DNA of 64,000 nucleotides from Rhodococcus sp. KBS0724. Lineage in GTDB: Bacteria; Actinomycetota; Actinomycetes; Mycobacteriales; Mycobacteriaceae. Of this stretch, positions 36,858 to 44,444 are shown piece after piece; position 1 is the first letter of the stretch, and every line of letters begins with the position of its first letter. The DNA lies in the NCBI RefSeq assembly GCF_005938745.2, contig NZ_VCBX02000001.1, positions 2,886,001 through 2,950,000 on the forward strand. The letters run 5' to 3'. The notes under the pieces were generated by a model that was not told the origin of the DNA, did not search any database, and was given only the letters and a program-made list of their open reading frames with translations. The position numbers and the translations under genes were made by a program.

Positions 36858-37340
36858 ATGACTTACAACTTCGCTTTCGCTTCTGATTCTGCTTTTTCCT
36901 TTGCCGGTGATCCTTTTGCCGCGCGACATGGAAAATCCCTGCCTACCGGCCTGCGTTCCGAATGCGCTGAGATGTCGTGGAACGAATTCGAATCCACGTA
37001 CGCGGCAATGAGTGGTCCGATCCGTCTGGGTGCATGGTCGAGCGAGAAGATCGCACCCGGTCGCTGGGCGTACGAAGCGACTCTCGGTCTGGGGGAGCGC
37101 ATCGCGACGGCATCCGCCACCGCAACCGGAGCAATTTCTGCGATGACATCGATGTTGCACGACGCAGGAATCTCGCTGGAGATTCTCTCGTTCCATCAGC
37201 ACGAAATCGGCCACCGCACGGCAACCTTCATTTTCACGGAGTGCAACGGTCGCCGGAACTGGGCCATGGGCATCGGCGAGTCGGCAACCGAGTCGTCACT
37301 GCGTGCGATGACGTCGGCAGCCAACCGCTTCGCGAACTGA
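36858..37340 (+). CDS. Stand-alone LeuA-type regulatory (dimer) domain protein
   Basis: A 160-residue protein whose second half (about residues 55-160) resembles the C-terminal allosteric domain of 2-isopropylmalate synthase: IRLGAWSSEKIAPGRWAYEA, then SMLHDAGISLEILSFHQHEIG and a final NWAMGIGESATESSLRAM-type ending. The catalytic barrel is absent. ATG at 36858 has AGGAAG 9 bases ahead; a GTG reading from 36813 would start in the attenuator and is less likely. Could sense leucine or modulate full-length LeuA or homocitrate synthase; that is inference. Confidence 0.75.
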   Translation: MTYNFAFASDSAFSFAGDPFAARHGKSLPTGLRSECAEMSWNEFESTYAAMSGPIRLGAWSSEKIAPGRWAYEATLGLGERIATASATATGAISAMTSMLHDAGISLEILSFHQHEIGHRTATFIFTECNGRRNWAMGIGESATESSLRAMTSAANRFAN

Positions 37341-37355
37341 AGAGTCGAACTCACG

Positions 37356-37410
37356 ATCCGCACGCACTGATCCGGAACCCTGACAGGGTTCCGGATCAGT
37401 GCGTGCGGAT
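37356..37410 (+). terminator. 26-bp perfect hairpin
   Basis: Perfect complementary arms of 26 bases (37356-37381 and 37385-37410) around a GAC loop, 15 bases after the LeuA-domain gene. Very stable and self-complementary as DNA. No U-run, but position fits a terminator, possibly bidirectional with the tRNA array. Confidence 0.75.
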
Positions 37411-37437
37411 GCATCAATAATTCGGCGTACAACGAAA

Positions 37438-37471
37438 GAAAGCCGGAAACCCGTGAGGGTTTCCGGCTTTC
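37438..37471 (-). terminator. Terminator of the tRNA array
   Basis: Perfect 15-bp stem, GAAAGCCGGAAACCC around a GTGA loop. On the minus strand the stem ends in CTTTC followed by TTTCGTTG, a short T-rich tail, just after the last tRNA-Val. Confidence 0.8.
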
Positions 37472-37483
37472 TGCATATTTCCG

Positions 37484-37558
37484 TGGTGCGCGATACTGGG
37501 ATTGAACCAGTGACCTCTTCCGTGTCAGGGAAGCGCTCTCCCGCTGAGCTAATCGCGC
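37484..37558 (-). tRNA. tRNA-Val (GAC)
   Basis: Cloverleaf on the minus strand: acceptor GCGCGAT pairs with ATCGCGC, D-arm TTAGCTCAGCGGGAGAGC, anticodon loop CTGACAC with anticodon GAC between CTTCC and GGAAG, T-arm GGTTCAATCCC. The 3' CCA is encoded (37484-37486). Identical to the copy at 37744-37818. Confidence 0.96.
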
Positions 37559-37575
37559 GGGTCTGGAGATAAAAA

Positions 37576-37651
37576 TGGAGCGGACGACGGGATTCGAACC
37601 CGCGACCCCAACCTTGGCAAGGTTGTGCGCTACCAGCTGCGCCACGTCCGC
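37576..37651 (-). tRNA. tRNA-Gly (GCC)
   Basis: Acceptor GCGGACG pairs with CGTCCGC, anticodon loop TTGCCAA with GCC between CAACC and GGTTG, T-loop GGTTCGAATCC. 3' CCA encoded at 37576-37578. The mature body equals the copy at 37916-37988, which lacks the encoded CCA. Confidence 0.96.
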
Positions 37652-37723
37652 ATGTGTAATGAACTCCGTTACCGGCGCTCAGTACTTGTCTAACCTATCA
37701 GACCCGCAAGCGGATCTTGACCA

Positions 37724-37741
37724 TCAGGCCCGAGGGCCTGA
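37724..37741 (-). terminator. Hairpin splitting the tRNA array
   Basis: TCAGGCCC and GGGCCTGA with a two-base GA centre (in practice a four-base loop), just after the upstream tRNA-Val and before the second Gly-Val pair. No T-run; may be a weak terminator or processing element. Confidence 0.5.
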
Positions 37742-37743
37742 CG

Positions 37744-37818
37744 TGGTGCGCGATACTGGGATTGAACCAGTGACCTCTTCCGTGTCAGGGAAGCGCTCTC
37801 CCGCTGAGCTAATCGCGC
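37744..37818 (-). tRNA. tRNA-Val (GAC), second copy
   Basis: Same sequence as 37484-37558 including encoded CCA. Its 5' end is separated from the 3' end of tRNA-Cys by one base (37819). Confidence 0.96.
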
Positions 37819-37819
37819 G

Positions 37820-37890
37820 AGGTGGAGACGGGAATCGAACCCGTGTGCACGGCTTTGCAGGCCGTTGCCTCACCACTCGGCCACTCCACC
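37820..37890 (-). tRNA. tRNA-Cys (GCA)
   Basis: Acceptor GGTGGAG pairs with CTCCACC, anticodon loop CTGCAAA with GCA between ACGGC and GCCGT, T-arm GGGTTCGATTCCC. The discriminator is T and CCA is not encoded; the next base but one already begins tRNA-Val. Confidence 0.96.
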
Positions 37891-37915
37891 GTAAAAGGTT
37901 GAGTTACACCTCTCG

Positions 37916-37988
37916 AGCGGACGACGGGATTCGAACCCGCGACCCCAACCTTGGCAAGGTTGTGCGCTACCAGCTGCGCCACGTCCGC
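37916..37988 (-). tRNA. tRNA-Gly (GCC), first of the array
   Basis: Same body as 37576-37651, anticodon GCC, but followed by TCGAG rather than an encoded CCA. First gene transcribed in the minus-strand array. Confidence 0.96.
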
Positions 37989-38038
37989 ATCGCACCGTGT
38001 TGCTTGGGGAGTTGGTTGCTCTCCTCGGTGCGTTGAAA

Positions 38039-38068
38039 ACATTAGCCGACGGTGTCGGATTCATACAA
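38039..38068 (-). promoter_or_regulatory. Probable promoter of the tRNA array
   Basis: On the minus strand TTGTAT (38068-38063) and TAATGT (38044-38039) with an 18-base spacer containing a CCGAC/GTCGG palindrome. This would start transcription about 45 bases before the first tRNA-Gly. Confidence 0.4.
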
Positions 38069-38237
38069 ATCACCAGCTCAGTCGGTGTTTTGGTGGTGGG
38101 ATCGCTCAAATTTGCGATGTTTTCAGTCGGTTGAGCGCGCATGTGAGGCTCTGGAATGGGTGAAATCGGGCGCTGAGCGAGGAGAATGAATGCCAACCTG
38201 GTGATTCGTATTCAGGGCGCGAGCGTGTTAATGTTCC

Positions 38238-38269
38238 AACTCGTTCGAGCGCATGCGTTCGAACGAGTT
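38238..38269 (+). repeat. Inverted repeat in front of tRNA-Val(CAC)
   Basis: AACTCGTTCGA and its exact complement TCGAACGAGTT flank a ten-base centre containing CGCATGCG. It lies between a TAATGT box (38229-38234) and the tRNA, ending 4 bases before the tRNA 5' end, so it would be in the precursor transcript. Confidence 0.7.
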
Positions 38270-38273
38270 TTGA

Positions 38274-38345
38274 GGTCCCGTGGCTCAGTGGGAGAGCGTC
38301 CGCTTCACACGCGGAAGGTCGCTGGTTCGATCCCAGCCGGGACCA
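38274..38345 (+). tRNA. tRNA-Val (CAC)
   Basis: Acceptor GGTCCCG pairs with CGGGACC, D-arm TGGCTCAGTGGGAGAGC, anticodon loop TTCACAC with CAC between TCCGC and GCGGA, T-arm GCTGGTTCGATCCCAGC. CCA not encoded (ACAAG follows). Confidence 0.96.
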
Positions 38346-38355
38346 CAAGTACACC

Positions 38356-38391
38356 CTGAAGGCGTTCCCGAGATATCGGGGACGCCTTCAG
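38356..38391 (+). terminator. Terminator of tRNA-Val(CAC)
   Basis: 16-bp stem CTGAAGGCGTTCCCGA with its complement (one G-U pair) around GATA, followed by TCGTTTCTG, 11 bases after the tRNA. Confidence 0.8.
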
Positions 38392-38487
38392 TCGTTTCTG
38401 CACCCGACGAGACAATCCGGGCGCACCCAAGATTTCGGTAGCCTGGGGCGCAAGACGTGCTCTATCTATGGAAACAGGTGAGGGAAG

Positions 38488-38961
38488 CTGACTACCAAAA
38501 AGGTCGACCCTCCCGTCGACGATTCCGACCTGACCCTCTTTCGCGAAGCCGAGTCTCGTATCCACGAGGCAGAGTCCCGCTGGACGAAGTGGCGCGCACG
38601 TATTGCCAGCAGTCCGAGTCTCAATCTTGCGTATCGAATCGCAGTGGGTTTTGTCGGGCTCATCGTACTGGCGGCCGGCGTTCTGGCGATTCCTTATCCA
38701 GGACCCGGTTGGCTCATCGTCTTTGCCGGCCTCGGAATCCTGGCGTCGGAGTTCGCGTGGGCGCATCGACTACTGCATTTCGCCAAGGCGCGGTACGACC
38801 GTTTCATGACGTGGTTCGGCAAGCAGTCACTGGTTGTGAAGGGAATCGGCGTTCTGTTCACCACAGTGATCGTCATCGCGACGTTGTGGCTTCTGGGCAC
38901 CTTCGGCCTGATCGGGACCTGGGTTGGCCTCGACTACTCCTGGCTCGAGTCGCCACTCTGA
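38488..38961 (+). CDS. TIGR02611/PGPGW-type membrane protein, possible CTG start
   Basis: Small membrane protein of the PGPGW family (IPYPGPGWLIVFAGLGILASEF, then WAHRLLHFAKARYDRF), with helices around residues 53-85 and 110-140. Only a GTG at 38644 is a standard start in this frame (105 residues). Yet the frame stays protein-like upstream, with TLFREAESRIHEAESRW as I recall for related proteins, back to a CTG at 38488 preceded by AGGTGAGGGAAG; a stop lies at 38479. A CTG start or a sequence error is inferred. Function unknown. Confidence 0.7.
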   Translation: MTTKKVDPPVDDSDLTLFREAESRIHEAESRWTKWRARIASSPSLNLAYRIAVGFVGLIVLAAGVLAIPYPGPGWLIVFAGLGILASEFAWAHRLLHFAKARYDRFMTWFGKQSLVVKGIGVLFTTVIVIATLWLLGTFGLIGTWVGLDYSWLESPL

Positions 38962-38990
38962 GCTGAAAGTGGCTTGTTAACTTCAGTCGG

Positions 38991-39018
38991 TTGACTCCTC
39001 GGGTCGGCAGGGTAGATA
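38991..39018 (+). promoter_or_regulatory. Probable thrS promoter
   Basis: TTGACT at 38991-38996 and TAGATA at 39013-39018, 16-base spacer (GATAAC two bases on gives 18). It leaves a leader of about 70 bases before thrS. Confidence 0.6.
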
Positions 39019-39020
39019 AC

Positions 39021-39080
39021 ATGATCGTGCACGTGCTCGCTGTGGGTGCGATGCACGATTTACTAGCCGCAATACATTAG
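39021..39080 (+). promoter_or_regulatory. thrS leader with short frame and hairpin
   Basis: The leader holds a 19-codon frame (MIVHVLAVGAM...) ending TAG just before the thrS ribosome site. It also holds an inverted repeat ATCGTGCA/TGCACGAT (39024-39031 and 39052-39059). There is no threonine run and no T-box motif, so a regulatory role is only a possibility. Confidence 0.35.
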
Positions 39081-39092
39081 GAGCACATCGCC

Positions 39093-41150
39093 GTGACCAG
39101 TCCCGCGCCAGAGCACTCAGCCGCCCCACTTCGGGTGCCCGCGGGGACGACCGCCGGGACTGCGGTGCGTGAGGCTGGATATCCCACGAAGGGGCCGGAC
39201 GTCATCGTCGTCGTTCGTGACAGTGAAGGAACGCTCAAGGATCTGTCGTGGACCCCGGAGGTCGACGTCGAGGTGGAACCCGTTGCAGCCTCCACCGAGG
39301 ACGGCCGCAGCGTTATCCGTCACTCCGCCGCACACGTCTTGGCGCAGGCAGTGCAGAAGGAATTCCCCGACGCGAAGCTGGGAATCGGCCCGCCGATCAC
39401 CGATGGCTTCTACTACGACTTTGCCGTCGATCGTCCGTTCACCCCGGAGGATCTGACCAAGCTCGAAAAGCGGATGAAGCAGATCATCAAGGGATCGCAG
39501 CGATTCTCGCGCCGAGTTGTCGATTCCATCGAGGACGCTCGCGTCGAATTGGCAGACGAGCCGTTCAAACTCGAGCTCATCAACGACAAGTCGGGCATCG
39601 ACGATCCGGAGATCATGGAGGTCGGTGGCAACGAACTGACCATCTACGACAATCTCGATCCGCGTACCGGCGACACCATCTGGTCCGACCTGTGCCGTGG
39701 CCCGCATATCCCGACCACGAAGCACATTCCGGCCTTCAAGTTGACCCGAAGCTCTGCTGCCTACTGGCGCGGCAACCAGGACAACGCCGATCTGCAGCGT
39801 GTCTACGGCACCGCCTGGGAGTCCACCGAGGCGCAAGACGAATACCTGGAGCTCTTGGCCGAGGCCGAGCGCCGCGATCACCGCAAGCTCGGTACCGAGC
39901 TCGATCTCTTCAGCTTCCCGGACGAGTTGGGCTCTGGCCTGCCGGTCTTCCATCCGAAGGGCGGCATCATCCGCACCGAGATGGAGAACTACTCGCGTAG
40001 CCGCCACATCGAGGCCGGCTACGAGTTCGTCAACACCCCGCACATCACTAAGGGCCATCTGTACGAGGTCTCGGGTCACCTCGACTGGTACAAGGACGGC
40101 ATGTTCCCCGCGATGCACGTCGACGCGGAGCTCAACGAGGACGGCACGGTGCGCAAGCCGGGCCAGGATTACTACCTCAAGCCGATGAACTGCCCGATGC
40201 ACAACCTGATCTTCCGTGCGCGTGGCCGCTCGTACCGCGAATTGCCTTTGCGGCTCTTCGAATTCGGCTCCGTGTACCGCTACGAGAAGTCGGGCGTCAT
40301 CCACGGTCTGACGCGCGTGCGCGGCATGACTCAGGACGACGCGCACATCTACTGCACCCGCGAGCAGATGCGCGACGAGCTCACCACCACGCTGCAATTC
40401 GTGCTGAATTTGCTCAAGGACTACGGTCTCGACGATTTCTACCTGGAGCTGTCCACCAAGAACCCGGACAAGTTCGTCGGTAGCGACGATGTCTGGGAAG
40501 AAGCGACCGCAACACTCGCCGAGGTCGGCGAGGCATCAGGCCTGAACTTGGTGCCGGACCCGGGTGGAGCCGCGTTCTACGGCCCCAAGATTTCCGTGCA
40601 GGTCAAGGACGCGCTCGGCCGCACGTGGCAGATGTCGACCATTCAGCTCGACTTCAACCTGCCCGAGCGTTTCGACCTCGAATACACCGGCAGCGACGGC
40701 GTCAAGACCCGGCCGGTCATGATCCACCGGGCGCTGTTCGGCTCGATCGAACGGTTCTTCGGTGTGCTGACCGAGCATTACGCGGGCGCGTTCCCGGCGT
40801 GGCTCGCGCCGGTGCAGGTTGTCGGTATCCCGGTCGCTGAGGCGTTTGTCGATCATCTCTTCGATGTCACCAAGAAGCTCAAGGCGGCAGGCGTTCGCGC
40901 CGAGGTCGATTTCAGCGACGACCGGATGCAGAAGAAGATCCGCAACCACACGACGCAGAAGGTTCCGTTCATGCTGCTCGCCGGTGAGCGAGACGTCGAG
41001 GCAGGCGCGGTCAGCTTCCGCTTCCGCGACGGAACGCAGATCAACGGCATCCCCACCGACGACGCGGTCCGGATCATCACGGAGTGGATCGCTCGACGCG
41101 AGAATGCTTCTCCGAGTGCGGAACTGGTTCAGTCAAGCGTGGCGCCATGA
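39093..41150 (+). CDS. thrS: Threonyl-tRNA synthetase
   Basis: A 685-residue class II synthetase that charges tRNA-Thr. Order: N-terminal TGS domain (about 1-65), editing domain with His77-x3-His81 (HSAAH), catalytic core with the zinc cysteine in PMNCPMHN, motif 2 around [18 protein letters not shown] and motif 3 in [15 protein letters not shown], then the anticodon-binding domain from about 575. GTG start with AGGAG 9 bases upstream. The stop overlaps the HIT-protein start, heading the PIM operon as in mycobacteria. Confidence 0.97.
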   Translation: MTSPAPEHSAAPLRVPAGTTAGTAVREAGYPTKGPDVIVVVRDSEGTLKDLSWTPEVDVEVEPVAASTEDGRSVIRHSAAHVLAQAVQKEFPDAKLGIGPPITDGFYYDFAVDRPFTPEDLTKLEKRMKQIIKGSQRFSRRVVDSIEDARVELADEPFKLELINDKSGIDDPEIMEVGGNELTIYDNLDPRTGDTIWSDLCRGPHIPTTKHIPAFKLTRSSAAYWRGNQDNADLQRVYGTAWESTEAQDEYLELLAEAERRDHRKLGTELDLFSFPDELGSGLPVFHPKGGIIRTEMENYSRSRHIEAGYEFVNTPHITKGHLYEVSGHLDWYKDGMFPAMHVDAELNEDGTVRKPGQDYYLKPMNCPMHNLIFRARGRSYRELPLRLFEFGSVYRYEKSGVIHGLTRVRGMTQDDAHIYCTREQMRDELTTTLQFVLNLLKDYGLDDFYLELSTKNPDKFVGSDDVWEEATATLAEVGEASGLNLVPDPGGAAFYGPKISVQVKDALGRTWQMSTIQLDFNLPERFDLEYTGSDGVKTRPVMIHRALFGSIERFFGVLTEHYAGAFPAWLAPVQVVGIPVAEAFVDHLFDVTKKLKAAGVRAEVDFSDDRMQKKIRNHTTQKVPFMLLAGERDVEAGAVSFRFRDGTQINGIPTDDAVRIITEWIARRENASPSAELVQSSVAP

Positions 41151-41701
41151 GCGCGCCGGGTAGTGAAGGCCCAGGTTCGTTGATCGATCAGGGTGTCGGA
41201 GATCCGGACCATCTTCAGCGGATCTGGTCGCCCCACCGGATGTCGTACATCACGGAGGCACCCAACACCCCGGGCACAACGGGTGAGCCGTTCATCGACA
41301 TTCCCAAGATGTCGGATGAGGAAGGGCTGATCGTCGCCCGCGGTGAGCACGTGTACGCGGTCCTGAACCTTTACCCGTACAACCCTGGTCATCTGATGGT
41401 GGTGCCGTACCGCAAGGTCGCGGCGCTCGAAGACCTGACGCCGGAGGAAAGCGCCGAGTTGATGGCGTTCACGCAGCGCGCGCTGCGGGTCATCAAGAGT
41501 GTGTCCAATCCGCATGGCTTCAACGTGGGTCTCAACCTCGGCGCCGCTGCCGGTGGCTCGCTGTCCGAGCACCTTCATCAGCATGTGGTTCCGCGGTGGG
41601 GTGGCGATGCCAACTTCATCACCGTCTTGGGTGGGGTCAAGGTAATGCCGCAGTTGTTGCGCGAGACCAGGGGATTACTCGCTCGTGCTTGGCAAGAGTG
41701 A
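41147..41701 (+). CDS. HIT domain protein, probable Ap4A phosphorylase/hydrolase
   Basis: A 184-residue histidine-triad protein with His142-x-His144-x-His146 in [14 protein letters not shown]. The equivalent gene in M. tuberculosis, Rv2613c, is described as a diadenosine-tetraphosphate phosphorylase. ATG overlaps the thrS stop (ATGA), so the start at 41147 is favoured. Context between thrS and pgsA is conserved; aminoacyl-tRNA synthetases make Ap4A as a side product, which fits the coupling. Confidence 0.9.
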   Translation: MSAPGSEGPGSLIDQGVGDPDHLQRIWSPHRMSYITEAPNTPGTTGEPFIDIPKMSDEEGLIVARGEHVYAVLNLYPYNPGHLMVVPYRKVAALEDLTPEESAELMAFTQRALRVIKSVSNPHGFNVGLNLGAAAGGSLSEHLHQHVVPRWGGDANFITVLGGVKVMPQLLRETRGLLARAWQE

Positions 41702-41761
41702 GCGGGCCGAGGTGATTCGTCGGGTCCCGGTTCGGGGCTCACTAGGTGGAGGTTTCCAGAG

Positions 41762-42421
41762 GTGTTGAGCTTCTTCGGACGCGCATCGGTGTCCAAGGTG
41801 ACGGCACCGATGGGTAAAGCTCTGATCAAAACAGGTTTGACGCCCGACGCGGTCACGATCATCGGTACGGTCGCAAGCATTGCCGGCGCCGTGACGTTGT
41901 TCCCGTCCGGGCATCTCTTCTGGGGAACTATCTTCATCTGGTTCTTCGTCATGTTCGACATGCTGGACGGCGCTATGGCGCGCGCACGGGGCGGCGGAAC
42001 CCGCTACGGCGCGGTTCTCGACGCCACGTGTGATCGAGTTGCCGACGGCGCGATTTTCGCGGGTTTGGCGTGGTGGGCCGTCTACCACGAGAACAACAAG
42101 TGGCTCCTGGTGGCGACGCTTATCTGCTTGGTCACCAGCCAGGTCATTTCGTACGCGAAGGCCAGGGCAGAGGCGAGTGGTCTGACTGCCGACGGCGGCT
42201 GGATCGAGCGGCCAGATCGTCTGGTCATCGTCTTGGTCGGTGCCGGACTCACCGGACTCGGATTGCCGTGGGCGATCCACATCGCGATGTGGGTACTTGC
42301 CGCGGGCAGTATCGTGACTGTTTTCCAGCGTGTGCTTGCGGTGCGGAATTCGCCTGGTGCGCGGGAACTTCTACCGATCGCACCGGCTGTATCCGACACC
42401 GAAGGTGAGTCCGACAAGTGA
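41762..42421 (+). CDS. pgsA: Phosphatidylinositol phosphate synthase (CDP-alcohol phosphatidyltransferase)
   Basis: A 219-residue membrane enzyme that joins CDP-diacylglycerol to inositol-1-phosphate, the first step to PIMs. The CDP-alcohol motif is complete: Asp66, Asp69, Gly70, Ala73, Arg74, Gly83, Asp87, Asp91 within DMLDGAMARARGGGTRYGAV and the following LDATCD. About six helices. GTG start with GGTGGAGG 9 bases ahead. In mycolata this position is the PIP synthase (Rv2612c), not a phosphatidylglycerol-phosphate synthase. Overlaps patA (GTGA). Confidence 0.93.
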   Translation: MLSFFGRASVSKVTAPMGKALIKTGLTPDAVTIIGTVASIAGAVTLFPSGHLFWGTIFIWFFVMFDMLDGAMARARGGGTRYGAVLDATCDRVADGAIFAGLAWWAVYHENNKWLLVATLICLVTSQVISYAKARAEASGLTADGGWIERPDRLVIVLVGAGLTGLGLPWAIHIAMWVLAAGSIVTVFQRVLAVRNSPGARELLPIAPAVSDTEGESDK

Positions 42422-43320
42422 GTGTTGCCGAACGCGCTACTGATCTGGGTTACGCCGCGGGATGGCGACTGGTTCGCAGCCTGCCGGAGTCCGTCGCGGT
42501 CAAGCTCTTCAATGTGGGCGCGGATCTTGCGGTGCGTAAGGGTGGTCCCGAACAACTGCGGAAGAACCTGGCCCGAGTTCTCGGGGTCACGCCGGCTGAG
42601 GTTCCGGATCAGCTGATCAAGGAGTCGATGCGCTCGTACGCGAGGTACTGGCGCGAGGCCTTCCGGTTGCCTTCGATGGATTTGGCCGCCACGGGCAAGG
42701 CGCTGAACGATCTGGTCGAGGGGCAGGAATACCTCGAGAAGGCAATGGCGGACGGCAAGGGTGCAGTGTTGGCCTTGCCGCACAGTGGCAACTGGGACAT
42801 GGCCGGCGTGTGGTGTGTTCAGCAGTGGGGTGGATTGACCTCGGTCGCAGAGCGATTGAAGCCGGAATCGCTCTACGAGCGTTTTGTGGAGTATCGCGAG
42901 AGCCTCGGTTTCGAGATCTACCCGCTCAGCGGCGGGGAGCATCCGCCGTTCGTGGAATTGTCGAAGCATCTGCACGAGAACAAGATCGTGTGTTTGTTGG
43001 GGGAGCGTGACCTGGCAAAGAAGGGCGTGCCGGTGACGTTCTTCGGCGAACCCACTCGTATGCCGGCGGGCCCTGCAAAACTTGCCATCGATACCGGAGC
43101 GGCCTTGCTGCCGGTGCACTGCTGGTTCACCGACGACGGTTGGGGATTCAAGATCGATCCACCGGTCGATGTGTCCGAGGGAATCGGCCCGGCCACTCAA
43201 GCGCTAGCCGATCAGTTTGCGATCAACATCGCGGCGCACCCGGCAGATTGGCACATGCTGCAACCACTCTGGCGTTCCGACCTTTCCGAATCGCGGCTCG
43301 CCCGCATGGAGGGTGAATGA
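42418..43320 (+). CDS. patA: Phosphatidylinositol mannoside acyltransferase PatA
   Basis: A 300-residue LpxL/HtrB-type acyltransferase (Rv2611c-like) that acylates the 2-mannose of PIM1/PIM2. The catalytic HX4D is His122-Asp127 in PHSGNWDMAG; LGERDLAKKGVPVTFFGEP is a second family block. GTG start overlapping pgsA; its stop overlaps pimA (ATGA), so the lipid-anchor enzymes are co-translated. Confidence 0.93.
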   Translation: MSVAERATDLGYAAGWRLVRSLPESVAVKLFNVGADLAVRKGGPEQLRKNLARVLGVTPAEVPDQLIKESMRSYARYWREAFRLPSMDLAATGKALNDLVEGQEYLEKAMADGKGAVLALPHSGNWDMAGVWCVQQWGGLTSVAERLKPESLYERFVEYRESLGFEIYPLSGGEHPPFVELSKHLHENKIVCLLGERDLAKKGVPVTFFGEPTRMPAGPAKLAIDTGAALLPVHCWFTDDGWGFKIDPPVDVSEGIGPATQALADQFAINIAAHPADWHMLQPLWRSDLSESRLARMEGE

Positions 43321-44444
43321 AAATCGGCATGATCTGCCCGTATTCGTTCGACGTACCCGGTGGGGTGCAGGCGCATGTGGTGGATCTGGCCGAGGTGTTG
43401 ATCGAGCGCGGGCACAAGGTGAGCGTGTTGGCGCCGTCGTCGGATGACGACGAGCTGCCGGAGTTCGTCGTTTCGGCGGGCAAGGCCGTCGCGATTCCGT
43501 ACAACGGTTCCGTTGCTCGGTTGTCGTTCGGCCCCACTGCAAATGCGCGCCTGCGTAAGTTCATCGCCGAAGGCGGCTTCGACGTACTGCATATTCACGA
43601 ACCCAATGCGCCCAGTCTGTCGATGCTCGCGTTGCGCATTGCAGAGGGCCCGATCGTCGCCACGTTCCATACGTCGACGACGAAGTCGTTGGTGCTGAGC
43701 ACTTTCCAAGGCGTGTTGGCTCCCTACCTCGAAAAGATCAGTGGCCGCATCGCCGTCTCGGAGCTGGCCCGTCGGTGGCAGGTCGAGTCTCTGGGATCGG
43801 ACGCCGTCGAGATTCCGAACGGCGTCGACGTTGCTGCGTTTGCCGGGGCGGAACTTCTGCCCGGTTATCCACGCGAAGGTGGAACCATCCTGTTTCTCGG
43901 TCGCTACGACGAACCGCGCAAGGGGATGGCTGTGCTGTTGGGTGCATTGCCGGCGCTGGTGGAGCGTCATCCGGACCTCGAGGTCATCGTGGTGGGGCGC
44001 GGCGACGAGGACAAGCTTCGTAAAGAGGCGGGGAAGTACTCCCGTCACCTGCGTCTGCTCGGTCAGGTCAGTGACGAGGAGAAAGCGTCGGCGTTGCGTA
44101 GCGCCGACGTGTATTGCGCGCCCAATCTCGGTGGAGAAAGTTTCGGAATCGTGCTGGTGGAGGCAATGGCAGCCGGTACTGCTGTAGTGGCCAGCGAGCT
44201 CGACGCCTTCCGCCGGGTGCTTCGCGACGGACAGGCCGGATTGTTGGTTCCGATCGGGGATTCCGACGCGCTTGCCGCGGCTATCGATTCGGTCCTCGGC
44301 GATCCCGACCGGCGCAGGGCATTGGTCAATACCGCGACTGCGGTGGTTGCCGAATATGACTGGCCGGTAGTGGCTGAACAGATTCTGCGGGTCTACGAGA
44401 CCGTGACTGTGGGCGGCACCGGCGTGCACGTGGTGGGATCGTGA
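43317..44444 (+). CDS. pimA: Phosphatidylinositol alpha-mannosyltransferase PimA
   Basis: A 375-residue GT4 enzyme transferring the first mannose from GDP-mannose to phosphatidylinositol at the inner membrane face. Active-site residues fall at the positions known for mycobacterial PimA: His118 in FHTST, Glu274 and Glu282 of the EX7E motif in GESFGIVLVEAM; the Gly-rich loop is VPGGVQAH. Overlaps patA and the NUDIX gene. Confidence 0.95.
   Translation: MKIGMICPYSFDVPGGVQAHVVDLAEVLIERGHKVSVLAPSSDDDELPEFVVSAGKAVAIPYNGSVARLSFGPTANARLRKFIAEGGFDVLHIHEPNAPSLSMLALRIAEGPIVATFHTSTTKSLVLSTFQGVLAPYLEKISGRIAVSELARRWQVESLGSDAVEIPNGVDVAAFAGAELLPGYPREGGTILFLGRYDEPRKGMAVLLGALPALVERHPDLEVIVVGRGDEDKLRKEAGKYSRHLRLLGQVSDEEKASALRSADVYCAPNLGGESFGIVLVEAMAAGTAVVASELDAFRRVLRDGQAGLLVPIGDSDALAAAIDSVLGDPDRRRALVNTATAVVAEYDWPVVAEQILRVYETVTVGGTGVHVVGS

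Noticed and set aside
37575..38036. Plus-strand frame of 153 codons
   Set aside because: Covers the antisense of four tRNA genes; not a protein-coding gene.
38962..39092. T-box riboswitch upstream of thrS
   Set aside because: No T-box sequence or specifier stem visible; only a short frame and a simple hairpin.
39117..40397. 426-codon minus-strand frame inside thrS
   Set aside because: Antisense shadow of the threonyl-tRNA synthetase.
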